From Aurantiacibacter aquimixticola (GTDB lineage: Bacteria > Pseudomonadota > Alphaproteobacteria > Sphingomonadales > Sphingomonadaceae), in NCBI RefSeq assembly GCF_003605475.1, contig NZ_RAHX01000001.1:186001-250000 (forward strand): a DNA stretch of 64,000 nt. Reading direction: 5' to 3'. Under the pieces are notes generated by a model. It saw only the letters and a list, made by a program, of their open reading frames with translations. It was not told the DNA's origin and did no database searches. The translations under genes were made by a program, and so were the position numbers. This document shows, piece by piece, positions 56,766-64,000 of the stretch; the first letter of the stretch is position 1, and each line of letters starts with the position of its first letter.

Positions 56766-58388
56766 ATGGAATCGATTGCCGCCGACCTGGAAACGATGAA
56801 GCGCGTCCCGCTCGCCGATGAGCATGTCGCGATGATCTGCGAGATCGGCGAGGAGCGCGACTATGCGAAAGGCGACATGGTCGCCGAAGTCGGCGCGCCG
56901 ATGGATGAATTCGTCTATGTGCTAGACGGCGAGATCGAAGTGGTCGACCCGTGGTCCGGCAATCGCCTGCTCGACGCTTCGCTCGGCCCCACGCAATTCA
57001 TGGGCGAAATCGCCTTTCTCAACGCGGGCAGCTGGTTCCTGCCGATGCGGGCGGCCAAGGACACGAAGGTGATCGCCGCCCCGCGTGAGGCGATGCTGGA
57101 GCTGATGAGCATGGTGCCGGAGCTTTCCGACCACATCATCAACGTGTTTGCCGCCCGTCGACGTCGCCAGTTCGAGCTGCAGAACAGCTCGGTCAAGCTG
57201 ATCGGCGCGGATCGGGATGGCAATGTGCAGCGCATCGAGAGTTTCCTGCGGCGCAACCGCATTCCGTATGAAAGCTACGATCTCGACGGGCGGGACGAGG
57301 AAGCGCTGGAGGTCTGCAACCTTACCGGGCACGAGCCTGCCGTCGTCATCGGCAAGAACCAGGTGATGGAGGAGCCGACCCCGCGCAAGGTCGCCCAGCG
57401 CCTCGGTCTCGACCTAGACATCTGCGCCAATCGCGAATTCGACGTGCTGATCGTCGGCGGCGGGCCGAGCGGCGTGGCGGCCGCCGTCTATGCCGGGGCC
57501 GAGGGGCTGTGCGCGCTCGTCGTGGAGGACACGGCGATCGGCGGGCAGGCGGGCACGTCCAGCCGGATCGAGAATTACATGGGCTTTCCCACCGGCATTT
57601 CGGGCGCAGACCTCGTCTATCGCGGCGAGATACAGGCGATGAAATTCGGCACCCGCTTCGCCATGCCGCGCCGCGTCGGCTCGCTCGAGAAACGCGAGGA
57701 CGGGCTATTCTGCGCCACGCTGGACAATGAGGACGAGGTCTGCGCGAAGACGGTGATCGTCGCCACTGGCGTACAATATCGCCGCCTCCCGCTGGACCGG
57801 CTGGAGGAATTCGAAGGGCAGGGTATCTATTACGCCGCAACAGATATGGAAGCGCGGTTCTGCCGCGGATCGGACGCGGTGGTCGTGGGCGGCGGCAATT
57901 CCGCGGGGCAGGCCGCCATGTATCTCAGCCGCACGGCGAACCATGTGCATGTGATCGTGCGCGGGGACAGCCTGGCGGATTCCATGTCCGAATATCTGAC
58001 GAAGCGGCTGGAAAGCGATCCGAAGATCACCGTGCACTACAACACCGAAGTCGGCGCGCTGCATGGCGACGTCCGGCTGGAAGCGGTGACGCTGAAGGGC
58101 GCGGATGGCGAGGAAAAGCAGAGCTGTGGCGCGCTTTTCATCATGATCGGCGCGGCGCCCAATACCGGCTGGCTGGAAGGGCTGGCCGATCTCGACGAGC
58201 GCGGCTTCGTGAAGACCGGCGACGATATCGGCGCAGGTTCGCCTTACGAAACCTCCACGCCGGGCATTTTCGCCGTGGGCGATGTGCGATCCGGCTCGAC
58301 CAAGCGTGTCGCAAGCGCGGTGGGCGAGGGCAGCGTGGTGATCGCCGCGGCGTGGGCGCATGTCGCGAAGGTTGAGGAAGAAGTCTGA
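56766..58388 (+). CDS. cNMP-binding / thioredoxin-like / FAD oxidoreductase fusion
   Basis: A 540-residue three-part protein. Residues about 10-140 are a cyclic-nucleotide-binding-type beta-roll ([31 protein letters not shown]). Residues about 150-215 are a thioredoxin/glutaredoxin-like domain without CxxC ([22 protein letters not shown]). The rest is a thioredoxin-reductase-like FAD domain with [17 protein letters not shown], the NADPH motif [17 protein letters not shown] and FAVGDVRSG. The redox CxxC normally found before the NADPH motif is absent ([12 protein letters not shown]). It probably accepts electrons from NAD(P)H, with unknown partner, under ligand control. Confidence 0.9.
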   Translation: MESIAADLETMKRVPLADEHVAMICEIGEERDYAKGDMVAEVGAPMDEFVYVLDGEIEVVDPWSGNRLLDASLGPTQFMGEIAFLNAGSWFLPMRAAKDTKVIAAPREAMLELMSMVPELSDHIINVFAARRRRQFELQNSSVKLIGADRDGNVQRIESFLRRNRIPYESYDLDGRDEEALEVCNLTGHEPAVVIGKNQVMEEPTPRKVAQRLGLDLDICANREFDVLIVGGGPSGVAAAVYAGAEGLCALVVEDTAIGGQAGTSSRIENYMGFPTGISGADLVYRGEIQAMKFGTRFAMPRRVGSLEKREDGLFCATLDNEDEVCAKTVIVATGVQYRRLPLDRLEEFEGQGIYYAATDMEARFCRGSDAVVVGGGNSAGQAAMYLSRTANHVHVIVRGDSLADSMSEYLTKRLESDPKITVHYNTEVGALHGDVRLEAVTLKGADGEEKQSCGALFIMIGAAPNTGWLEGLADLDERGFVKTGDDIGAGSPYETSTPGIFAVGDVRSGSTKRVASAVGEGSVVIAAAWAHVAKVEEEV

Positions 58389-58684
58389 GGTTCGTGGTCA
58401 CGTTCGCGGTGACAGTGGAGAGACTGTGTTTGTTTGTGTCCGCGCCTCCGCGCGGACATCCTCGCTAGACGCGCAGCAAGCTGCGCCCGCTGCGGGCGGC
58501 CGTGCGGCCTTGCCGCCTCGCGGCGGAGCTCCGCAAAGCCTTTGAGATATAGCGCCACTATCGTCGCGTTTATGCGACGACAGCGCGCGAATTGCGCGCC
58601 CGCAGCGAGTCCGGCTCTGCCGGACGGAAGCGAGGAAAGCCAAGGGAGCGGACGCGACCGCCGGCGCTTGAGGCCAACAAGCAA
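58389..58684. other. Intergenic region with GC hairpins, no gene seen
   Basis: Between the FAD oxidoreductase gene and tRNA-Phe lies about 300 bases without a convincing gene. It contains several short GC-rich inverted repeats, for example around CTGCGCCCGCTGCGGG, TTGCCGCCTCGCGGCGG and GTCGCGTTTATGCGACGAC. Possible reading frames are Arg/Ala-rich with no family pattern. Confidence 0.6.
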
Positions 58685-58711
58685 ACCATTTTCTTCCTTG
58701 AAGAAAATGGT
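58685..58711 (-). terminator. Perfect hairpin overlapping the tRNA-Phe 3' end
   Basis: In the tRNA direction, ACCATTTTCTT, a 5-base loop CAAGG, and AAGAAAATGGT form a perfect 11-bp stem. The left arm includes the encoded CCA. The stem is followed by TTGCTTG rather than a pure T-run. It is likely a transcript 3'-end structure for the tRNA, and it would hide the CCA until processed. Confidence 0.5.
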
Positions 58712-58782
58712 GCCCGGGGGCGGATTTGAACCACCGACACGACGATTTTCAGTCGTCTGCTCTACCCCTGAGCTACCCAGGC
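58708..58782 (-). tRNA. tRNA-Phe (GAA)
   Basis: Read on the minus strand, the acceptor stem GCCTGGG pairs with CCCGGGC, followed by A and an encoded CCA. The D-arm is GCTCAGGGGTAGAGC. The anticodon stem GACGA/TCGTC encloses CTGAAAA, giving anticodon GAA. The T-arm is CGGTG-GTTCAAATC-CGCC-like with the standard TTCAAAT loop. It lies 88 bases after yacG on the same strand. Confidence 0.96.
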
Positions 58783-58870
58783 ACATGATCGTGGCGGACG
58801 ATATTCGGGGTGACCCGCCAGCGAGTGAAGCGCGCCTATGGCGAAGCGCGCCGCGCTTGGCAAGGGGGTA

Positions 58871-59035
58871 TCAGTCCTCCCGCGCCACATCCTCTGGAGA
58901 GGCGGCCAGGCCGGGCACGGCGTAGCCATCGTTGAACCACTGCGCCAGATCCCTGTCGCGGCAACGCTGCGAGCAGAAGGGCGTGAATTCGGCCATGCGA
59001 GGCTTCTTGCAGATGGGGCAGGGTCGTGATGTCAT
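58871..59035 (-). CDS. yacG: DNA gyrase inhibitor YacG
   Basis: A 54-residue zinc-binding protein. The cysteines are in CPICKK and CSQRCRDRDLAQW; the latter with NDGYAVPG is diagnostic. E. coli YacG binds GyrB. ATG 59035 overlaps the end of the RNase E/G gene by 4 bases, and the longer upstream frame is out of register with that gene. Confidence 0.92.
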   Translation of the reverse strand: MTSRPCPICKKPRMAEFTPFCSQRCRDRDLAQWFNDGYAVPGLAASPEDVARED

Positions 59036-59997
59036 GCGGCGATAAGCTGGGCATGCGGGGCCGCGATGGCAAGGGCCGGATCGGGCCTGATCGACAGCTC
59101 TTTTCCGGTGCGCCGCTTCAGTTCCGCCAGCCACTCTTCGCTCAGTCTCGCCAGCACCGAAGGGTGCGCAGCCAGTTCCACACTGCCCGGCCCCTCCAGC
59201 CGCTCGGCCCGGCGCAGCAGCAGCCGCGCCGCCGCGCCCGCAGGATCGTGGCGCAGCAGATGCAGCAGCGAAGGACGCGCAAAGCGAGACACGATCTGCA
59301 CGAAGCCGAAGCCGTTCATAGCCGTGCGCTCATGGTCGAAATCGGCAAGAGCATCCTCAATGGCGGCATCGACGGCCTTGCGATCCGCCTTCGCTTCCAG
59401 CGTCGGGAAATCGACGCCGATCACCCCGCCAAGGTCGAACAGCGCGATACCCTCTGCCAGAGGCGCGATAGCGGCGAACGCCAGGTCGCGCGCGGGCAAG
59501 TGACCGTCCACGTCAACCACTGTCATCGCCGGGGTCGGCGCGAAATGCAGCGATCCGCCGGAAAAGCGCAGCACGCCTTCGGCCGCCACTGAGTAGATCG
59601 CTTCCCAGTCGCCCGCCGGGAAGGCGCGCATCGGTCTTGCGCTTTCGAGACTGTCCGCCAGCGAGGGAGCGGGGCGTAGGGGTTCGTCCGTCGGGCGGAC
59701 ATGCGCCAGCTTCACGCGGTTTGCTTCGCCAATGCGGCTGCGCGTGACGAGGAAGCGCAAATCGGCGCCTTCGCTCGCGTCGCGTGGGAGTTTGTCGACC
59801 AGCGCCTCTTCACCGCTCGCAAAGCGGGCACGGCCGCGCTGTGCCCCCTTCGGCTTTGCGATCAGCGTGCCTTCGGCGATCTCGCCCGCTTCCAGAGCGC
59901 CTGGCCAGCGGATGCGGGCGGCAATGGCGCGATTCCCGCGATAGAGGATCGCGCGTTCCTCTCCGATGCCGTGTTCGACTTGCCAGCCGTCAGACAT
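59032..59997 (-). CDS. Ribonuclease E/G-family protein, short form
   Basis: A 321-residue protein related to the RNase E/G catalytic domain. The conserved part is LFDLGGVIGVDFPTLEAKADRKAVDAAIEDALADFDHERTAMNGFGFVQIVSRFARPSLLHLL. It is much shorter than RNase E and lacks a complete S1 domain, zinc-link cysteines and the degradosome-binding tail. This short form beside maf and yacG is common in Sphingomonadales. It overlaps maf by 8 bases and yacG by 4. Confidence 0.85.
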   Translation of the reverse strand: MSDGWQVEHGIGEERAILYRGNRAIAARIRWPGALEAGEIAEGTLIAKPKGAQRGRARFASGEEALVDKLPRDASEGADLRFLVTRSRIGEANRVKLAHVRPTDEPLRPAPSLADSLESARPMRAFPAGDWEAIYSVAAEGVLRFSGGSLHFAPTPAMTVVDVDGHLPARDLAFAAIAPLAEGIALFDLGGVIGVDFPTLEAKADRKAVDAAIEDALADFDHERTAMNGFGFVQIVSRFARPSLLHLLRHDPAGAAARLLLRRAERLEGPGSVELAAHPSVLARLSEEWLAELKRRTGKELSIRPDPALAIAAPHAQLIAA

Positions 59998-60568
59998 CGA
60001 AGCCCGCCGCGCCCAGCAGCGTTCGCGTTTCGTACAGCGGCAGGCCGATGACGCCTGAATGGCTGCCCTGTATCCACGGGATGAAAGCTTCGGCCATGCC
60101 CTGGATCGCATAGCCGCCCGCCTTGCCGTGCCATTCGCCGCTGGCGATGTAGGCGTCGATCTCCTGCGGGGAGAGGCGCTTGAACTTCAACTGCGTTTCG
60201 GAAAGCCGCTCCCGCACATAGCCATCGGGTGCAGCGAGCGCGATGGCGCAGAGCACCCGGTGGCGGCGACCCGACAGCAATTCCAGGCACCGCCGCGCCG
60301 TCCCCTCGTCCTCGGCCTTTGGCAGTATGCGCCTGCCCGCCGCGACCACCGTATCGCCCGCCAGTACATGCGCGGCGCCACCATCGATGGCTGCCGCCTT
60401 CTCGCGCGCCATTCGCAGCGCATAGTCGCGTGGGATTTCGCCTTTGAGCGGCGTCTCGTCGATATCGGCGGGAGACACGCCATCCGGCTCGACACCCAGG
60501 CGCGCGAGCAGGTCACGCCGCCTTGGGCTGGCCGATGCAAGGATGAGAGAAGGGCGCGGCGTCGCCAT
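59990..60568 (-). CDS. maf: Maf-family nucleotide pyrophosphatase
   Basis: A 192-residue Maf protein. The N-terminus is LILASASPRRRDLLARLGV. Other marks are VLAGDTVVAAGRRILPKAEDEG, LSGRRHRVLCAI and AGGYAIQGMAEAFI. Maf proteins hydrolyse non-canonical or modified nucleoside triphosphates. ATG 60568 fits the family; it lies 10 bases after infA and overlaps the next gene by 8 bases. Confidence 0.94.
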   Translation of the reverse strand: MATPRPSLILASASPRRRDLLARLGVEPDGVSPADIDETPLKGEIPRDYALRMAREKAAAIDGGAAHVLAGDTVVAAGRRILPKAEDEGTARRCLELLSGRRHRVLCAIALAAPDGYVRERLSETQLKFKRLSPQEIDAYIASGEWHGKAGGYAIQGMAEAFIPWIQGSHSGVIGLPLYETRTLLGAAGFDV

Positions 60569-60578
60569 GCCCTTGATA

Positions 60579-60833
60579 TCAGGAGCCCTGATAGCCCGGC
60601 GGACCGCCACGCCCCGGCATGAAGCGATAGGTGATGCGCGCCTTCGTCAGATCGTAGGGCGTCAGCTCGCACAGCACTTCGTCGCCAACCAGCACGCGGA
60701 TGCGGTTCTTGCGCATGCGCCCTGCGGTGTGACCCAGAACCTCGTGACCGTTTTCGAGCTCCACCCGGAACATCGCGTTCGGCAGCAGCTCCACCACCTT
60801 GCCGCGCATTTCGAGGAGTTCTTCTTTAGCCAT
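60579..60833 (-). CDS. infA: Translation initiation factor IF-1
   Basis: An 84-residue IF-1 with the OB-fold pattern [51 protein letters not shown] split across its length, ending [11 protein letters not shown]. The C-terminal PPGYQGS is a short extension beyond the usual 72 residues. It heads the minus-strand operon infA-maf-RNase E/G-yacG. The start ATG at 60833 is the family start. Confidence 0.97.
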   Translation of the reverse strand: MAKEELLEMRGKVVELLPNAMFRVELENGHEVLGHTAGRMRKNRIRVLVGDEVLCELTPYDLTKARITYRFMPGRGGPPGYQGS

Positions 60834-61058
60834 CCGGTATCTCAAGTCCTTTTGCATTCATGCAGAAAATGTGTCGGGCGCGCATAGCGGCACCCTTTGG
60901 AAAAGGGAAGAGCGCCCTGCGTCGGGGAAACTGTGGCCGGCTTGTCACGCATCGGGCGCGACAGCTTGTTACAAAGGACCACCTTGCCTTGTTGCGCGTT
61001 GCGCTCGATAGACACGAAACAGGTGGGGACCGAAAACTTTCGTTCAAGGATCACGGAT
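60834..61058. promoter_or_regulatory. Divergent promoter region infA / TonB receptor
   Basis: A 225-base non-coding stretch that must hold both promoters. It contains the inverted repeat TGCATTCATGCA (60853-60864, 5-bp arms) about 20 bases upstream of the infA start. I could not assign -35/-10 boxes with confidence. Confidence 0.4.
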
Positions 61059-63893
61059 TTGCGCCGCACCCGATTAACCAGCCTTATCGCCATTTCGAGT
61101 GCACTGTGCTTTTCCGCCAGTGCCATGGCGCAGGATGGCGAGCCCGAGCCCTCGCCCGCGCCAGAGCAAACGCAAGACGATATCGAGGTGGATGCCATCA
61201 TCGTGATCGGCGCGCGGCTGGCCGGCACGGTCGAAAGCGAGCAACCGCCGCTGCTGGAACTCGATGCAGACGATATCGCCGCATACGGCGTCGGGTCGAT
61301 TGCCGAGCTGCTCGAACAATTGGGCCCGACGGTGACGAGCGGCAGGGGACGCGGCGACGGCGCGCCGGTGATCCTCGTGAACGGTGTACGCATCGGATCC
61401 TTTCGCGAATTGCGCAGCTATCCACCCGAAGCGATCGAGCGGACCGAGGTGTTCAGCGAGGAAGTCGCCCAGCAATATGGCTATTCACCCGACCAGCGGG
61501 TGGTGAACATCATTCTCAAGGACAATTACCAGAGCATTGAATTCGAAACGGAATACAGCCAGCCTTTCGATGGCGGATTCTCGCAGCAGGAAGCGGAGAC
61601 CACCTATCTGCGCATCGATGGACGCAGCCGCCTGAACGCCAATCTGGAATTCGACAATACGTCCCCGCTGACCGAAGGCGAGCGGGACATTATCCAGGCC
61701 GATGGCAGCCAGCCGACATTCGCTACCGATCCCGGCCCTGCCGATTTCCGCACTCTGGTGGCCGATGCACGCGGTTACGAGGCGACGCTCAACTGGGTGC
61801 GCACGCTCGATACCAGCGGCACCTCGCTCAGCCTCAACGCGACCTATGAGCGAGACGAGCGATTGAGCCTGCAAGGCCTGGACAGCGTGCTCTTGACCGA
61901 TCCGCTGGGCGAGACGGCGCTGCGCACATTCAACGCCGTCGATCCGCTCGCGGTCGATTCCGTGACGGACAGCTATTCGGCGGCGGCCACGTTCAACACC
62001 GATATTGCCGATTGGGAAATCACCGCGACCGCGGATGCGACGCTTTCGGACTCGCTCAGCCTCACCGATCTTGCGCTCGACACGGATGCGCTGGTGCTCG
62101 CCGCTGCGGCTGGCGATCTCGCGCTGGATGCCGATTTCGGCACATTCGGCGATGCAGGGTTCGAGCGGGCGGAGAGCGATACCTACACAGTCAACGCGCT
62201 GGTTACCGCGCGCGGCAATCCGGTCCTGCTTCCCGCCGGTGAACTCTCCACCACGCTTATCGCCGGATATCGCGCCAACGGCATCGAAAGCGTGACGACC
62301 GGCGATATCGAGTCCAGCGTCGATCTCGATCGCACGCGCTGGCAGGGCGGGATCAATCTCGGCATCCCGATCACCAGCCGCAGCGAAGGTTTCGGCGGCG
62401 CGCTCGGCGACATCTCGCTCAACCTCAATGGCGGTGTCCTGGAACAATCGGATTTCGGCACGCTGACCGACTGGTCCGCCGGGATCACCTGGGGCATTTT
62501 TGCCGATATCACGCTGGCGGCGACCTATGTGGAGCGTGAAAGCTCGCCGTCGCTTACCCAGCTTGGCGCGCCGCAGATCGTCACGCAGAACGTCCCCGTT
62601 TTCGATTTCACGACCGGCGACACGGTGCTGGCCACGGTGACGAGCGGCGGCAATCCCGATCTGCCCGCGCAGCAGCAGAACGACTGGATTTTCCGCGCGA
62701 TCTGGGAATTGCCCGAATTCGCCGACTTCCTCGACAACGGCACGTTTCAGGTCGAATATTTCGACAACAGTTCGCGGGACACCACGAGCGGTTTTCCATT
62801 CCTGACGCCAGCGATCGAGGCGGCGTTTGCTGATCGTGTGACGCGCAATGATGATGGCCGCCTGACCGCACTCGACCGACGTTTCGTGACCTATGCCGAG
62901 CAGGACACGCGCAGCCTGCGCTTCGGCCTCAATCTTCGCGGCTCCTTCGGCGAGCCGGACGAAGAAACGCAGGAACGTCCGGCTGGTGAGGCGCGCGGTC
63001 GCCCCGGGAGCGGAGGCAGTGAGGGCCGTCGCGGTCCGCCCAATGCGGAGCGGTTCGCACAGATCCGCGCGCAATTCTGCGAAGCCGAGCCGGACGTGCT
63101 GCTCGAACGGTTCCAGGCGGCCGCCGATGCCGCTGCCAATGGCGAGGATCCGCCGGTGGGCGAGGATGGCGAGCCGATCAGCCTGCCGCCGCGCTTGCTC
63201 GAACGGCTGACCGGAGAAGACGGTCGGATCGATCCCGAGCGCTTCAATGCGCTGCGTGAACGCTTCTGCAGCGGAGACGGCCCTCCGGCCGGGGCGCGCG
63301 GCGGCGGGGAAGGCGGCCCGCAGGCGCGCGGCGAAGGGCGGCGAGGTGGCGGCGGCGGACGCCGTGGCGGCGGTCGAGGGATTTTCGGCGCTGGCGATGG
63401 CCCACCTGTCTGGCGCTGGTTCGCCAATCTCAATTACACGGTCGCGCTGGAAAACACCGTACTGATCGCCGAAGGTATCGATCGGCTCGACCTGTTGAAT
63501 GGAGACGCCCTGTCGAGCACCGGCAATCCGCGCCACAGCGTGCGCTGGCGTAGCGGACTGTTCTATGACGGCTACGGCGCGTTTATCTTCGGCGACTACA
63601 CCGGTTCATCGCGCATTACAGGATCGGACGTGCTCGGCACGAGCAGCGATTTGTTCTTCGACGATTTCGTGAGGATTGACCTGCGCACATTCGTCGATCT
63701 CGGCCAGCGCGACGGCTTGGTGGAGGCGGTGCCCTTCTTCAAGAATGTTCGCGTGGGCTTCGATATCGAGAACATCTTCGATGCGCGCCAGCGCGTGACC
63801 GATGGCAATGGCGATACGCCGCTGGCCTATCAGCCCTTCCTGCTGGATCCGCGCGGGCGAACATTCGAGCTGGAGTTTCGGAAGTTGTTCTAG
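61059..63893 (+). CDS. TonB-dependent receptor with Gly/Arg-rich insertion
   Basis: A 944-residue receptor. The TTG at 61059 is preferred because AAGGA lies 8 bases upstream and the signal peptide (RRTRLTSLIAISSALCFSASAMAQ) begins there; longer starts at 61023 or 60897 lack this. A short plug follows (IVIGARLAGTVES, APVILVNGVRIGSFRELRSYPPEAIERTEVF). The barrel ends in FELEFRKLF. Between about residues 628 and 784 an unusual hydrophilic insertion has two RFxxxRxxFC-like segments and a Gly/Arg-rich run. No partner genes are adjacent, so the substrate is unknown. Confidence 0.9.
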   Translation: MRRTRLTSLIAISSALCFSASAMAQDGEPEPSPAPEQTQDDIEVDAIIVIGARLAGTVESEQPPLLELDADDIAAYGVGSIAELLEQLGPTVTSGRGRGDGAPVILVNGVRIGSFRELRSYPPEAIERTEVFSEEVAQQYGYSPDQRVVNIILKDNYQSIEFETEYSQPFDGGFSQQEAETTYLRIDGRSRLNANLEFDNTSPLTEGERDIIQADGSQPTFATDPGPADFRTLVADARGYEATLNWVRTLDTSGTSLSLNATYERDERLSLQGLDSVLLTDPLGETALRTFNAVDPLAVDSVTDSYSAAATFNTDIADWEITATADATLSDSLSLTDLALDTDALVLAAAAGDLALDADFGTFGDAGFERAESDTYTVNALVTARGNPVLLPAGELSTTLIAGYRANGIESVTTGDIESSVDLDRTRWQGGINLGIPITSRSEGFGGALGDISLNLNGGVLEQSDFGTLTDWSAGITWGIFADITLAATYVERESSPSLTQLGAPQIVTQNVPVFDFTTGDTVLATVTSGGNPDLPAQQQNDWIFRAIWELPEFADFLDNGTFQVEYFDNSSRDTTSGFPFLTPAIEAAFADRVTRNDDGRLTALDRRFVTYAEQDTRSLRFGLNLRGSFGEPDEETQERPAGEARGRPGSGGSEGRRGPPNAERFAQIRAQFCEAEPDVLLERFQAAADAAANGEDPPVGEDGEPISLPPRLLERLTGEDGRIDPERFNALRERFCSGDGPPAGARGGGEGGPQARGEGRRGGGGGRRGGGRGIFGAGDGPPVWRWFANLNYTVALENTVLIAEGIDRLDLLNGDALSSTGNPRHSVRWRSGLFYDGYGAFIFGDYTGSSRITGSDVLGTSSDLFFDDFVRIDLRTFVDLGQRDGLVEAVPFFKNVRVGFDIENIFDARQRVTDGNGDTPLAYQPFLLDPRGRTFELEFRKLF

Positions 63894-63897
63894 GCTT

Positions 63898-63979
63898 CGT
63901 CATTGCGAGCGCAGCGAAGCAATCCAGTGCCGGCGTTTGCACTGGATTGCCGCGTCGCCTTCGGCTCCTCGCAATGACG
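63898..63979. repeat. Intergenic palindromic (REP-like) repeat
   Basis: Outer arms CGTCATTGCGAG and CTCGCAATGACG are a perfect 12-base inverted pair at the two ends. Inner arms GCAATCCAGTGC (63919-63930) and GCACTGGATTGC (63939-63950) form a perfect 12-bp stem with an 8-base loop. The element starts 4 bases after the receptor stop. Sequences of the type ATTGCGAGC...GAAGCAATCCAG recur between genes in many bacteria. It may also stabilise or end the receptor mRNA. Confidence 0.8.
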
Positions 63980-64000
63980 TTTAGAGAGCGCTTCCCGCCG

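Noticed and set aside
58434..58925. Plus-strand frame across the tRNA-Phe region
   Set aside because: It runs through the tRNA and opposite yacG, and is Arg/Ala-rich without recognisable pattern.
61485..63536. Long minus-strand frame opposite the second TonB receptor
   Set aside because: No motif or ribosome site; the plus strand is clearly a receptor.
63898..63979. Possible insertion-sequence terminal inverted repeat
   Set aside because: Both arms lie within 82 bases with no transposase; it fits a REP-like palindrome instead.

Overview
This window looks like chromosomal DNA of an Erythrobacteraceae-type alphaproteobacterium (Sphingomonadales). The evidence is high GC, TonB-dependent receptors of the Caulobacter/Xanthomonas style, a two-piece (permuted) alphaproteobacterial tmRNA gene, a LOV-HTH photoreceptor very like Erythrobacter litoralis EL222, and small alphaproteobacterial families such as DUF2794. 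Most genes are packed tightly, with many 4- or 8-base stop/start overlaps. I see no phage, insertion sequence, CRISPR array or rRNA operon.

1-13.0 kb is a maltodextrin/starch utilisation locus. A divergently transcribed LacI-family regulator (cut by the window edge) faces a TonB-dependent receptor. Downstream is a run of six same-strand genes joined by stop/start overlaps: flavin-dependent halogenase-like protein, GH13 lipoprotein amylase, GH13 alpha-glucosidase, GH97 glucosidase, lipoprotein esterase, second halogenase-like protein. Two hairpins separate the receptor gene from this run. 13.0-19.4 kb carries a large periplasmic beta-propeller amidohydrolase, an orphan lasso-peptide B2-like protease next to an ABC exporter, and the blue-light LOV-HTH regulator.

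19.5-23.6 kb: lemA, two TPM-domain genes and a NUDIX hydrolase (minus strand), mscL, ssrA, and a small membrane protein. 23.7-32.9 kb is a minus-strand block lptD-surA-pdxA-rsmA followed by an M20 peptidase, astA and astB. It links outer-membrane biogenesis, pyridoxal phosphate synthesis and rRNA methylation to arginine succinyltransferase catabolism. pdxA has no ordinary start codon and appears to start at ATA.

32.9-51.7 kb is mainly housekeeping: pepA-DUF2256-holC, ndk, two SnoaL-like proteins, purM with a purN-YjbR fusion and a sulfotransferase, an hda-like gene, epsC-type cysE, DUF2794, gph, glmU-glmS, a GGDEF-EAL protein, and purS-purQ. 51.8-64 kb: an M16 peptidase, purC with a phased repeat array upstream, wrbA, a cNMP-binding/FAD oxidoreductase fusion, tRNA-Phe, the infA-maf-RNase E/G-yacG operon, a second TonB-dependent receptor, and a palindromic intergenic repeat.
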